Shown here: one piece after another, positions 15,301-30,300 of the stretch
Layout: each line of letters starts with the position of its first letter
How positions within the stretch are numbered: position 1 is the first letter of the stretch
Assembly (NCBI GenBank): GCA_036873755.1
Contig: JAVTVY010018974.1
Location: 1 to 64,000, forward strand
Reading direction: 5' to 3'
DNA from: Hanleya hanleyi
Taxonomy: Eukaryota; Mollusca; Polyplacophora; Lepidopleurida; Hanleyidae
Length of the DNA stretch: 64,000 bases
The notes under the pieces: model-generated
Databases searched by the model: none
Told to the model about the DNA's origin: nothing
What the model saw: the letters and a program-made list of their open reading frames with translations, nothing else
Position numbers and translations under genes: made by a program

Positions 15301-18300
15301 GGAACTCATTCCCTGAATGGGACATAAGTTCCCCATTTTGGAGTTGGACCGGACTGATAGGGTATTTTGATTGATTAAAATTTCTGCTGTAAAATAACTG
15401 CCTTAAAAACATGACCAATTAGAAGAGTATCTTCGTTCAATGCACCTATGCAATAGGTGAAGTTTATTATTCCGACCGAATGTATTAAACACAAGCTTCA
15501 TCAAAATGTATTTTTGTAAACATTGTTTTGATCGATTGTTATTCTCATGATTTATTCAGAATGATGTGGTACTATGTTGCTCATGGCTTTAAATCCTAGT
15601 CACACTCCCATGATGTTAATCAACCAGTAAGCCGATGTAAATGGAGCAAGTTCAACATATTTCTTTCAGATTACGTTAATTATGGAGAACATTAATTAAG
15701 TATATTTTGGCATTATTGAACTTATTTATGGATTAATATTGATCAGCATCGGTGTGACTGGGCTTCGAGGCCCACTGTGAGATTTGCATTTCCACCTATT
15801 TCATTGCTATTTTGGGTTTGCTTTATCCCGGCCCTTAATCCTCGTCATCATCACAACTGTGTTTAGTCCTGTTCTGTCTGCATGTTTGGTGTTGTATTGT
15901 ACACTCCCATGCACCTTACATTGTACATATTGCATGAATTTTGGCTGCACATTAACGTGTAGACGGGAATGTTGAATGCTAAAAATAAGACAATTTTAAC
16001 GCAATTAGTAAAACACATTCTCCCATTGTCAGAGTTTGTAACCTAAATTGTCGGTGTAACACCCTCTGACTGCACTGTGCAGAAAAACTCGGTGCACATG
16101 CACAGTCAGTCTGTATCAATTTTTTTTATCAACACAGGGAACATGAATCTGCATACGAGAGAGATGTTTATACTACATTATTACACCAGTACACATGGTA
16201 CGTCTTTTTTTAGCTGTGTGACGCTTATCCCACTCCGCTTCATTTACAAAAGGATGTTGCTGATTGGCTGAGATTCATGCGCACAAAAGCTGGGTACTGT
16301 AATTTTAACCCAAGTACAAACAGGGGGTATATCAGACAGTAAGAGGAATACAGTCTGATGCTAAGAGAATGATCAAACTTGACAGAACTGTCATGGTTTC
16401 TAAACTTGTCTTATCCAATCAATTTGCAGTAACTTGATCACTGTTAATGCATTTAGCACATTTCCCACTTCCTGCTTTAATAAAGAGGCTGAGCATACTA
16501 TTGGTGCCAGACATTTATTATTTGGAAATATTTTGCATCATCACCGAACAAGTGACCTCACAATATTCACATGATAAATCCTGTACATTATTTCAATCCT
16601 GTCAAACATTTCAAGTAGTAGAGAAAATAATTTCATCAAACAATGACTATGATCAAAAATGGAAAGGGAACCATGGACGATTATCTCAAATTTAAGAGCA
16701 CTATTCCTAAAAACATATTCAGCTTTCCTTGTTCTGATGAGGAAGTAATCCTCTGAATGCTAGACTTGTTGTTGTCTATTTAGCGTGTCGTTCGTTCTCG
16801 TATCCTCATCCAGCGCCCCCTGCACACCTGATCCCCTCTCCAGAACCAAAGTTGTTCTGACCAGATTTTTAACATAATACAACATCTATTTCCTCTAATA
16901 TACTCTCCACCGCAGGCCTGAAATCTCTCCTGACGCCCTCTTTCTTTTCCTCGCGGGTTCCCAAGCCGGACGGGGACCATTCCCTCGGACTCCCAGCTTC
17001 TCCACCAAATACCATCATCACCACTGCCAAGCAACAGCTGCCATTAACAAAGTCGTCAAAGCCTAAGAAGGATTTGTCGACTCCTCCCAATGCTTCGCCA
17101 ACCCCGGTTGAAGAAGGCTTTTCTGTCCGGCGCAAATTGTCCGCTGTCTTAGATTTCATCATGGAGGGAACTGATTCTACATTTCTTGGCAACTTGCCAG
17201 GGTTTGATGACGGGGTATCGCCCAGCATGAATGACTACTCCGGTTTTGGCGGGGGTCCCGGTGGTAGTGCACGTAACACTAGGGTTATGTCCCTTGATAG
17301 AAAGCTCGTCTCCAAACCGTTGTTGTCCACTCCAGACCCCGCCCCACCAACCTCATGGAGCATGACCATGTTCTCTCCCAAGAAGAAGCTGTTTGTGGCT
17401 GTCAGCCAGTCAGAACTCCTCGAGAGGTTCAAGAAGCTCCTGTCTCTGTCCACAGACCTGGTGATTTTTGCAGGTAATTGTTGAGTTGATATCCTTTAAC
17501 AGTTTGGATATGTAGATGTGGACTAAAGTATGTTTTGGTTCTCCTCATTTTCGAATGATTCCAGAGAGATTAATTAAGGTGACGACTTCTCACATCAAAA
17601 TCAATCAGTTTGCCAAAATGCACTACTTCAATCTGTAAAACCTAATTTCTTTGAGCATACAAGAATATAATGATGCTACATGTATTTGGAAAAATCCTGC
17701 AATATTTAATAATTCATTTTGGTAATTAAACCATACGTCATTGCGGTCCAATCCCTGTTAAACAAGGCTATGTCCTTTATCTGCTGAATGCCTCATGGGT
17801 TTCTCAGATGTGAAAAAAATAGGAGCTCCCAGGCATCTGATGATAAGTGAGTAACCTGGAGAAATGTTTACCTTATTTTAAATTGTATGTAAACTGTTAG
17901 TCTCTGTATATATATCTTGCTGAATTGGACATTAAATATCGACTCAATCACTTATCTGCTTAATTCTGGATACTGCCATCAGTCTTATCGAATTTGGGTT
18001 GGGTTACCCAAGTTTGGGTTGGGTTACCAAGTTTGGGTTGGGTTACCCAAATTTCATTAACACTGATGACAGTTTCCTTTGTTCAGCAGACAAGTAAAGT
18101 CAAGCCCGATTTGAAAAGTCAGCCACTTGATTTCAGCTGATGTGTTTTACCCCTCAGCCCATAGGGCTGTGGGGTCTTGTCGTTGCCATGTACGTACGTC
18201 CGTCCGTCCTAGCGTCCGTCCGTCCGTCCGTCCGTTAACATTTTCTTGTCCGCTAAATATCTGCAGATCTATGAAGTCGGGCCTGACCAAACTTTGGTGA

Positions 18301-21300
18301 GAGCTTCCTGAATGTTGACAGATGAACTGATTAGATTTTCAGATGGCTATGATGATGTCATGATTTTTAATTATTTTTTTTATTATTTATTGATGGCGTA
18401 GCTTTTGCACTGTTATCTATGCCCATCAACATGTTCTTGTCCGCTGAATATCTGCAGATCTATGAAGTCGGGCCTGACCAAACTTTGGTGAGAGCTTCCT
18501 GAATGTTGACAGATGAAATGATTAGATTTTCAGATGGCTATGATGATGTCATGATTTAAAAAAAAAAATAATTATTTATTGATGGCTTAGCTTCTGCACT
18601 GTTATCTATGCCCATCAACATGTTCTTGTCCGCTGAATATCTGCAGATCTATCAAGTCGGGCCTGACCAAACTTTGGTGAGAGCTTCCTGAATGTTGACG
18701 GATGAAATGATTAGATTTTCAGATGGCTATGATAATTTCATGATTTTTAATTTTTTTAAATTTTTTAATTTATTGATGGCTTAGCTTTTGCACTGTTATC
18801 TATGCCCATCGGGAACCCTTGGTTGCATGTTTCGTTGTGAATTTTGAAGGTTCCCTGATACAAGAAAGCCTGGTCCATTCATGATTCTCATTGAATGAAG
18901 GATAACATTTTTCTTAAATTTTGCTATTAAATCATTCTATTCTACATCATATGATTTATTCTAAAACTTTTGCATGAACCATATTTGTGTCCACACATTT
19001 AACTGGTACAACATAATGCTTCAATTTTTGTCACCAAACATGTTACTGTACCTTGGAAATTATGTAAAAAGAGTGATTAGGAGAGCCCATTTTTAGCCTG
19101 ACTCTGTGCAATTTTGAATCAGTTTGCATACCTGGAGCTTATGCCCCCCCTTGGGATTTTTTGCAGGTTCCGATCCCAAACTCCCAGTTCCTTTTCGTAA
19201 TTCATTATTGAGGGTCCAATTTTTTTAAGTGAATTTCGGCGCAAAGAGCCTGTGATCAATCACAAAACAGAGGTTTATTAACATGAAATTCAATACCCAG
19301 CTATGCAATCGGATCGATATTGAGGCTTCCAGAAGCTTTTTCTAGGAGTATTTCCTTCAGAAATCCTTTCAAATTGAACAACAACACTTTCGTTTTTTGT
19401 TTCATTTGAGTTTTGGGTGCCCATATGTTTTCCAAAACTAAACTGGTTCTAGATGCAGCCCTGATCCTACTTGACTAAAAAAAAACAGGCTGAGGGGTCC
19501 ACGCACCTTTTAGGTGCTTGCCTGCAATTCATGTTTCTCTCTACAGCTATGTTGACTGTCAATGGAGTTCAGATAAGCCCTGGCATTTTACATGTTTTAG
19601 GAGATCATTTGAATCTGATTGAGATCTCTGAATTTCACTATTAAAATCACGACTGTTGTGTACATTCAGTTGGTCACAAAAGGAAAATTAAGCGCGCGTG
19701 ATATCATTTACCTATGCTTTAAATATATGTTGTGCTGCATTGTATGAAACTTGTTAACCAAATCAAATAATTCAATCACATGAAGTGAAATTTCGTAACT
19801 TTAAATCATGGAGTGATCAAATTTATCAAAACAGTGAGTTCACAAAAATGGGCCAAATATTTTTTGTTTTTGTTTTTAAGCATTTTAGAGGGTTCTAAAA
19901 TTCATAAGAACTACTGATTGAATTTTTTATGAAGATTGTGTAGAAATTGTATAAAACATTTTATCATTGTTTGTAGACCATGCAGAGATCAAGAAGTCTG
20001 AGAAGGAAAAGAGAGTGCCATTGTTGTTTGACAGTGCCAAAGAAATTCCAGCAAATGAATTTCAGAAACATCTGTTCAGTTTTCTCTTCAGATCACTGGT
20101 GGTAACATTGGTGAGTCTACAGTTTAGTTTCATTCTTGTACAGTGAAATCTGGGTAAACCGACCATGCTTGGGACCAGATTAGAATGTCGCTTGTGATAG
20201 TGTTCTGGTTTATGAAGGTTCAAAATACCTTAAATTTAAATATTGGGGCCCAACTGAGGTTGGTCAGTCCAACCAGTTGTCGGTATTCACAAGTTTCAGT
20301 GTAACAGTCCTGTTGATCAGGTACATGGAAGGGTTGTCTTCATATTATGGCCATTTACCGTATTTGAAGTTTTGTAATCTTCTTCTAACAAATATTTTGA
20401 ATTGAAAGTTCGCCGCTCGAGAAGAACCTTTGGTGTCCTTTTTGTGTCCAATGTCTGTGGTAGGCCGGTCCTGTATCCCAGAAGAAAAAAAGCCACATTT
20501 AGGCAGTTGTTAGGGCTTTTTTGTGAAATATTTTTTTCAGGAAAATCTTCAGTCTGAATGGGCTGTTAATATATTATTCAGATGTTACTTGTTCCATGGC
20601 CAGTTACCAACACTCTTATAATTTTGAGAAATTCTTTTTACCCCTCAGACAATTTTGTCTGAAGAGTATTGTCGTCATCATGCAAGTCAGTTCATCCTTG
20701 TATCTCCGATTTGTCGGTCACCAATGACTATGCCCCTAGGAATACCAAAAGTACATCATGCATGCATATGGTCACAGTGCAGAAGCCCATTGAAAATCAG
20801 CGAGATTCACCCATATTTTCCCAGGTCACCAGGTCAAACTGTGTCAATTTATCATGAATTGATTTGTTGCCACCATATCTCAAGAACTATGACTGCCTAG
20901 GATCACCAAACTTACTTCACCTATTTATATGGTGTTAAGGAGAAGTCTATCAAAAATTGGTGAGGTGCATTTGGCTGAGAAGAAACAGGAACTTGATAAT
21001 GTGGTATACTGTGATTGTACTTGTCTTTATTGCACCAATGAAAGCATCCTATCTGTGATAGTGGTTGTCTGGTTCCATGTTGCTTCAGATATTTGCTTCT
21101 TTGAAGCAAAAGGAACACAACTTGGCGGAGTGGTGCCTAGTTGGTTCATCACGATATGACTGAAATATTGTTGAAAGCGACATTAAATCCTACTTACTCA
21201 AACTGTTTGTATTTGATAAATAGCCATTCAGCAATTTTGGTAATGATATTACTAGGGGTAAACTTGTTAAATTATTTGTTCTTTTGGTATCTCATTTTAA

Positions 21301-24300
21301 CAGGAAAAGAGTTTCTTTGGAAGAAAGAAAAACGTGATCATGTGGAATGCAAAAGATGCTATCAAACTCCAGGTAATGGTTCCATAGTAGAGTCTACTAT
21401 AATCATGATTAAACGATTGGATTGAGAAATCAGCTGTTGGTGCTAAGAAGTACTGGAACAAATGAGACATAATGTTGTGCTAAAAATTGATTTGAGTTAT
21501 TTTGGTTGTTGCTGAACCATTTTGTTGAGGGATGAACCTAAATACAATTTAATCATTATGTAGAAGTACTAAACTTTTTTCCACCTTGTTCTCTCAGTTT
21601 GGCCGCCTCCTGACTTTCATGCTGTCTCCCAAAGTGACGTTTGAGCTAAGGAGTTATGCACTGTCCTATTTGGCGGGGGACCATCATTTCAGAGAAGTTT
21701 TGAGGCTTGTTCTAGCCAACCATGTGAGTATCATCTTAAATTTGCTTACTCTGGCAACTTAAAAACCTATCTATATGAAAGCATTTATTGGTGAAAACAA
21801 GTAACTCATATGTTATTTTATATCTCTTTTTAATTGCTCTAATAAATTAATCACAGAAAGTGAAATTTCCCACCATAAAATCTATGGGTGAACAAACTTA
21901 TTAAAACAAGAAGTTGATGAAATCTACCAAAATCATGTAGATATCTATTATTTCTTGGTTATTTCAATGATTTTCGAGAGTGATCAAATTCATTAGATCA
22001 GCCGATTGAATTTTGTTCCCAAAATTGGGTTGATTGAATTTTGATAGGGGGATTATATTATTAGAGGGATTACTGTATCTGAAATATCCACTGAACTACA
22101 TCAACTATAGCAAAACAATATTGATCATTCTTATCAACATTCATAGTGTGGATCGGGCGTCGTGTCTATCTACAGTAAATCAATCCTCTTCTATCCAGCC
22201 TTATTAACTGACATGTCCACTGAGGCCCATCGAGGATGGTCTGACCAAGAGAGGCAAATACTCAGTTGGAGTATTTTACAACAAAGTTGTCCCAGCATTA
22301 ATTTGTCCACATTGCTTTTCTGAATGCAAATAATGGTAGCAGATGTGGCACTTGTATGTGGGGACATGGTTTCGTGCATTCAGAACTTTCAAATGAGGAT
22401 AAACTTGACTCTCAATGCAAGTTACACCTTTGGGAAAGTCTTGAGAATCTGGTGGATCAGTAGAGTCGGTGAACTATGTATTGTTGGAGAAACTATTGAC
22501 TGTCTGTTCTGCCATGAACTGATTTGAAAATTAAAAAAATAAATAAATAGAAAAAATATTCAACCGCACACACCTTTAAAAAAAAAAATTCTTGAGAAAC
22601 ATAATTCAAATTTTGTTTTGACCTAATTCTCCATATCAGGTCCAAGTGAAGTTTTTAGGATAATTCAGTAATCATGTTTCAAATATTATCACTGCAGGGT
22701 GCAAAGATAGGAGTCTATCTCCATGACCTGTTGACGAATTGGCGAGATCGCCTGAATTCTGCGGAGGTAGAAGAAGGCTGTAAAGTGGTGACCATTCTCC
22801 GACAGTCCGGCTTCACCATCCCATCCACGGATCATACCGCTAAACCTCCCTCAAAAGAAGTACTCACAGCTATTCAAGAGGTAAATTTAACAGGTTCCAG
22901 TAAGAGTGTTTGTAGTTTAAGCTCCTCATCCTGACCATATATTACTCTGGTTTAAATAAACACAACCCAGAGAGTACCATCTGCTAACCAGAGTGGACTA
23001 TCATTGGCTGTTTAACACTCTAGAGACCAGATATTTCCACAGATGGGGAACTTATACAAAGTTATTACACAGTGGAACAGTTTTCTGGGATACAATATGA
23101 CAGATACTCTATCCCAGATGTCTCTACGGATTACTGGCATAAGCTCGACATAAGTTCAATGTTGAATATTATAAGCCCAATCACTAAAATAATTTAACTA
23201 ATAGTTACTTGCCTGAAACTGTATATTCTGTTATTTGATCATGATTATCTGTTGATAGCTCCATACTTTATATGTATATTGTCAGGAAAAAGAGACTTGG
23301 TGCCTGGAGGAAGATCGTGCCAAAGTGAACTGGCAGAAAAAGAAAATTGCTTCCATGAGCAGGTTTGTGCATTTGCTGATGAAAAAAATATTTTCTTCAA
23401 AGAATAAATCTTGAGATTAATTTAGTGAGATTAGCAAACTCCATATAAAGTGATACCACTTTCCACACCAGTGTTGATGGGGGCACCAAAATCCAATTTG
23501 TACTTCTGGTTACGGCCCTTGTCGACACAAACTCTCGAATTGCATGAATTGCACTGGAGTTTCTATGAATATCCACTGACATCACAGTTACCATGGTAAA
23601 AGTGAGTATATTCACTGAAATCACTGTTGCCATGGTTACAGTGAGTATATTCAATGACATCAGTTACCATGGTTACAGTGAGTATATTCACTGACATCAG
23701 TTACCATGGTTACATCAAGTATATTCACTGACATCACAGTTACCATGGTTACCGTGAGTATATTCACTGAAATCAGTCACCATGGTTACAGCAAGTATAT
23801 TCACTGACATCACAGTTACTATGGTTACAGCAAGTATATTCACTGACATCACAGTTACCATGGTTACAGCAAGTATATTCACTGACATCACAGTTACCAT
23901 GGTTACAGTGAGTATATTCACTGAAATTCACTCCACAGTTGGAGTGGGTATATCAAGATCAACTGTTACATGGCAAATGATGCCAATCACCTTTTATTAT
24001 GGTATTTCTCATCCAGTCCTTGCATTTATCCCATGTAATTCTGAATTTGAGGATTTGATGGTAATATGAAATATTAATATTGTGAAGGAATTATTCAATC
24101 ACAGGAAGTGCAATTTAATACAGATTTACTAGAGTAGGAAATTGATGAAATGGTTTGAAAGCAGATGCTGTGAGAACATGATCTATTCAATTTCACCTAA
24201 ATTCAAGTTTGAATGTGTGTGTAGAGGGAGGGCAGGGGGGGGGGGGGGGTCTGGCAATCTGGTAGGCTGGCCAAAACGTGATTGAATCTTCACCAACGTA

Positions 24301-27300
24301 TATCCTTGCATGGATTGGTCCAGACCTTGAAACATACACAGATTACTATACGATAATCGTTACATGTAGTTTGTTACGTGCAAATCAGGGGGTGTCCTAT
24401 GCACTCTCATGAGCCTGTGATACAATCTAGGTGACAATTGGTTCATTCCCCACACAGTGGGAAGAGTTCACACAGCTGCTTCTGTAAACAGAGAGCATGC
24501 TCAAGCATAGCCAGCAAATCATCCTGCAGTTCTCCCTTCAGGAAAGATTGGGAGATTTTGAGGGGATAGTTATCATACTGCGTGTTAGACTGGAGTTAAT
24601 GATCTTCTTGGTGAATATAATAGTGTAAGATTTTTTTAAGTTTACTTTTAGACCTCATCAAAATACTTGATTGACAACTAGTCTAAAAATAAACATTAAA
24701 AAATTATTACATGATAATAGTTACCAAGGCATTCATTAACTCCTACATACTTAGACTGATTGAATATCAGAATGTATTGAATGTCCAATGTAAGTTGAGA
24801 AACTTGTTTTAGACGTACACTATATAATTGATGAAATAACATTGTTTTCTAGGATAATGACAAAGCATGACAGCGTCTCGAACCGGATATCAGCCAATGC
24901 TTCAGAGGTGACCCAGCTCGTGACCCAATTACAAAACGGGGAGAGGAAAAAATTCTTTGACCACATAAAACGCTCCATGATGGATCGAATCCAGATCAAG
25001 AAAAGCTGGCAGGATTTGGTACAACAATTAACACATGAAAGGTAAGATCATAACACCATCATCTCTGGGCACTTAATGCCACCTGAAAAAAGTCTAAATC
25101 TTGTAAACTACTAACACCTTCATGTTGAGGCAGAGCAAGGAAGTTGACACTATCTGTTCATCAGTCCTAGCATACAGATTACCGGTGCCAATTTGCTGCC
25201 TGAGAAAATGTTTCTTTAACATTTTGGTAAACATCTAAGAGCAGTTGCCTTATTTTCTTCATGAGTTCTGCCAAGTCTGATCTCCAGGTGAATTGTCTGA
25301 GAGCTTGTCAATAGGACAGTCCCGAGATCAAACTCTCTAGCCGGGAAAGGCAGAAAACACCTCATTGGCCATGTGACGTTGGGCCAAGGTTAGGCACCGA
25401 GCAATGCTTAAACAGTGGAAAATAAGTATCATAGAGGCTCTCAAAATACTGAAAATCCAAACAAGTTTGAAGATGTTCTTGTCACCTAGGTAAATAGGGA
25501 TTGACCAGCAGGAATCATCACCTGTAAAAGTCTGTGAATAAGATAATACAGCATTGCTCCATAAAGAAATGGTTAGTTGACTAACCCCAGCATAATGTCA
25601 CATTTCGTGCCTTTTTGCAACTGAAGATTCCCATCTTGGAACTGTCCTATCTGGTTATCATAATGATTGGTGTTTTCTATGATCTGTATTCTTTCTCAGC
25701 AGATGTACTACTGAAGGAATGTTGCAAATAAACACAATGCAGTTGTAGTTTGAACAGTTTTATTTGATTGACACCAAAACGAATTTACATGAAGTTGTTA
25801 TATTTTCAGCTAATTTTGAGAGAAAAAAATGGTTTTCCATAACTGCAGATAGTAATAGATGATTCTTCTTGGCAGGGCTGTTTGGTATTGTCCAGAGTCC
25901 TATCCCCAGTCATGGCAGTTAGACCCCACAGAGGGCCCATGTCGTGTGAGGAGGAGACATCAGAGGTGTCATTTAGGGCTGGAGGACAGATTCCTTAAAC
26001 CTGAATTCAGACATAAACTTGGTCAGTGTCTTGAAATGCTCTTTATCATGTCTATATTTGGCATTTTCATTTTCAATAAATGTAGTATTGTTGTATCATT
26101 TGGTCTGACTGATTGGAACATTGAAAATCTGAAATTCGTAAATTTGATATGTGAAGGCAAGAAGGGTTCCCTTTTATCACACAAAATATATAAGCTAAGG
26201 CTCAACCCAGGGTGTTTTACATATCGCAGGATTGTGTAAATTTTGATGTTATGCAATATAATAGAGTAGAATAATTTTTATTTTTTTTCACATTTAGATC
26301 AATTACATGCATTCTGAAATTTATCACAGAAATTATTGATTCAGGGTCTAGTTAGTTTATATTGTATATACAATTCCTTCTGATTTCAGAGCATGAGAAA
26401 GTAGACCCACCCCTGATATATCTGTTTGAGGATGACCACCAGACCTCCGACGCTGCCGCCCTCATATACAGACTCTACACTAACGAGAAAATACAGTATG
26501 CTCATATTATACCTCTGTACAATTCTAGTTCACTGGATTATAGCAGATTATATTGAACAAGACAAAAGTCTTAATAAAGCTAATATCATGCATTTGATAA
26601 GAGTAGACAAGTAGTACAGAGAATATTGGATGGCAAGTATTATGAGAATGTGATTATCTCCCTTTGCCCACAGAGTCGTCCCAGATCATCCTTCACATCT
26701 TCTAGCCTGTTTCATGTTACGTATAGATGAGATATGACACACACTTATACCTTATTATTTTCTTGTAGACACACCTGTAAATGTACAGCTGTGACTCCTG
26801 CCAGTGAGAGTAAAGGAGAGATCTTGATAGGTGAGTACATGTACCAGGGATAGCTGTAGTAGTATTATAACACACCATATTGGAGTAACTAGGACATTTA
26901 TCCATGATACTTTGTATAATAATCATAATTTGTGAACCCCAAAAAATAAATGTTTTCAGATGTGGTAACCCATAACATTTAAATGTGCTATCCCCTCAAA
27001 AATAATTATATTGCCATTTTCATCACTTTAAATGTGTATTCCTTCTTCCATAGGTGAAAATTGTGTGTATTTTGTTGCTGATGAGGCCATGTCCGATGCT
27101 AATTACACTCAGGTAAAAACAACATCCACAATGATGTATGTTAGTAATGAGAAGAGTTCAGCCATGATAAATGAAGGAATTGTAATAAGCCGACTATCCA
27201 ATCAACTGAAATACCATGAAATTACCACTTTCATTCTTTGGATTTCACCCTTTTGAGCTAGTTAACCTATCAACTGAGAGAACTAACAGTTCAGTCTGAT

Positions 27301-30300
27301 TCTTCTGTGTAAGCCTGCTATTGAGTGATGCTGATCTGAAATATATAGAATACCATTGACTAACTTGAGTAGTCCAATAAACTTTAGTTTCAAGTTTATA
27401 TGTCAAGTGACCAGAACACATTCAAAAATATTGATTAACAGGTGTTGCTAGGGAACAAGGATCAGTTGTCGATGACATGGCCACATGTTGACATCAAAGA
27501 AGTGCACAAACGCTGGTACCAACTCCGAGATATCGCCCTGGAAATCTTCCTCACCAATGGCAAAACTTGTCTGCTTGCATTTGAAAGCACCAAGGTATGA
27601 TAATCGAGTAATTTCGCTTGTTCCATCTCAAATTGAAGATTAGCTTTTGATGATACATCCTACATGTATATTTGACCTGGTGTTATTGGGTGTTTCGCAT
27701 CTTCAATGGTATGGGTTTGAAATTGTCTCTGAAATCAGATTCCTTTCCCTCATCAAACACGAACTATTCATTTCACAGGAGCGAGATGACCTTGTACAAC
27801 AGTTGGAGAATGTAGAGTTACCTAACCTGATACAGATGGAGAATCTGACAGCCATACAGCAGCTCTGGGTGGAGGGGCGCATGACAAACTTTGAGTACCT
27901 GACTCACCTTAACAAGATGTCTGGGCGTTCCTTCAATGACCTCATGCAGTACCCTATCTTCCCCTTCATCTTGAAAGATTATGTCAGTAAATACCTAGAC
28001 CTTACCAACACTGGCCTCTTCAGGTTTGTTTGAACTCTGCTACTGTTTGTGATTGATTTGAGCAAACCGTGTTATTAATAATAATTGATGTATTAATAAG
28101 TTTGGAGAATTGCAGAAAAAGGAAAGCTTGATGAATTTGTGAGAAAGGGTTGAAATCAATAACAGACGTACAGGTTTTTCTGAGTTAGTATACATAATAC
28201 TCAATCACTTCAGGAGGTCAACAGGTTCGAGAGAACTACCTCTCTAAAATGGAGGTAAAATAGGTCGTTTTTGCCAAATGAAGTCAAGAATATTTCTAAC
28301 TAAGAGTAAGACGACCATGGACATATATCCACATCGGATGGTATTAAAAAAAAACAAGTTTGTGTTTCAAATCTTCACCTGTTATCACTTAAATGCCAAT
28401 ATCCTCCATTTGGAGATCTCCTGCAAACAAAATTATCTCCCTTGATCGCTGCGTCGATTGTCCGCCAGGTGGCATGCTCTCCGCGCATGTCCATCACTCT
28501 TTTTCCTTTGCAGTCTTGGTGACAAGACCTGTTTTGAAAGAGCTCCTGTAAACAGTAACTTTTGGATTGTTATAGACGCACTCTAGGGTTATTTTTTTCT
28601 CCCGTGAGTTCATTATGAACCAACGTAGTCGCCCAGCTCTAAAGATTTATAAGGAACGAATCATGTCGTCAGTTTTAACCAGTTAAAGACTTGCATTTTC
28701 TTTGTTTTCAAAGGTGTGTTTACAGTCAAGTGACATGCCGTGAATGTGCAGACTGGGACGACGTGACCTGGCATAGCTATCCTATGGCGACGCAGTCAAC
28801 TCTGGAGAGCGGCCACTGACCTGGCAAGATGTCCAGCTGAGAAGCATACTCAGGCCCTCTTCAACGACTTGGCTGTAAACGAAGTTCCTACCAGCAACTT
28901 ATCGTTGAAAACGATACTGTTGCCAGTGGAATCTTCACAACAGTCCCGTGAAACAGTACAGATCACGGACACAGGATCACAGCTCCACGGCAAAGAGCAG
29001 TACCCTGGAGCTACATTTTAAGACGGTGAACAAGGCACAGCCTAGTTCAAGTTCACCGGAGAAGATGAGTTACGGACCCTATACCGGAGCCGTTACAACC
29101 ACGGATCTGGGCAGACCTCGGATTACAGTTCCCGTTCATCCAAGCCTCCGCAACTCAAGAAAGACAAGTCTTCCAGCCGGGACCTGGTGAAGAACCGGGA
29201 CCCGGCAAAGAGCCGTACCCTGGGCCTTCAAGCGGGAACGGTGGACAAGTCTACAGTCCGGAGCACAGACCGGGACTACCAAGGACCTCGACACCACAGA
29301 ACGCCGGGACTCCGACTGCAGAGCACTTCGGACCCGACCATCGGAGAGAGAGGTTACTTCCAGAGGTGGTACTACGGCCCGGAGCCGTACCGCGGAACGG
29401 AGAACGACACGGACCTATGAAGTTCGGACTTATCCAGTACGCCGAGAGTCTACGTCTCACCGGGAGTCCACACCTACAGGCCACGGACTTTAGATCAGCA
29501 TATGGGACCATGGCTCTGAGAGATCACGGCCCAATGCAGAACTCCGAGACCCCGTCAAGCCAAGAGCCTACAGGGACTACCGGGATACCGAGAGAATAGG
29601 CAAAGTGCAGACCAGTCAAGCCCAAGCCACGGCGATACGGTTTACTTCTACTGCACCGGCTAGAGTGCTGACACGGACTCTACTAGACAGCCCCGTCACA
29701 GACACGGATCAAAGCGAGTCCTCGGATACCAACTCCCGTTCATCCAAGTCCCCAAAGAACCGCCGTACCCCGGAGACACAGAGGGACACGGCGAAGAAGG
29801 CAGTCCGAGAATCAAGATCACGGACTCCACCACTACAGCGGGACCCCGGCTCAAGCACAGCTCACCGGTTCCACGGCACGGAGTCACGGCCCTATACGGG
29901 ACGCCGGGAGTCGGACAAGCCAAAGGCCTACAGGGACCGGGATTCCAAGGAATCACGGCCCTATCCAGAGAGCCGTACCACGGAACGGGAGACATCACGG
30001 CCCTATCCAGAGAGCCGTACCACGGAACGGGAGACCTCACGGACCTATCCAGACCGCCGTGACTCCGATACCGGAGCACCGCGAGAGGAAACTACAGCCC
30101 GGAGCCGTACCACGGACCCGGAGCCGTACCACGGAGCGGGATACCACACGGACCTATCCAGCGCGCCGAGAGTCTACATCTGAGAAGTCACGGACTCAAG
30201 CAGAACGGACTTATACAGATCACCGAGACTCCACATCCAAGGAGTCACGGACTTATGAGGAACGGACTCAGCCAGAACGCCGTGAGCCGGCCTCTACTCC

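Noticed and set aside
1699..16916. Direct splicing of exon 4 to exon 5
   Set aside because: Phases disagree (2 against 1) and the resulting frame of exon 5 meets a stop, so an intermediate exon is required.
16780..17453. Three minus-strand ORFs over LYST exon 5
   Set aside because: Shadows of the coding exon; the + strand frame has splice sites and LYST-consistent phase.
17990..18058. Interstitial telomere sequence
   Set aside because: Units are 20-bp GGGTTGGGTTACCCA repeats, not TTAGGG runs.
23715..24069. Repetitive ORFs on both strands over the 39-bp minisatellite
   Set aside because: Same artefact; no start context, domain or splice partner.
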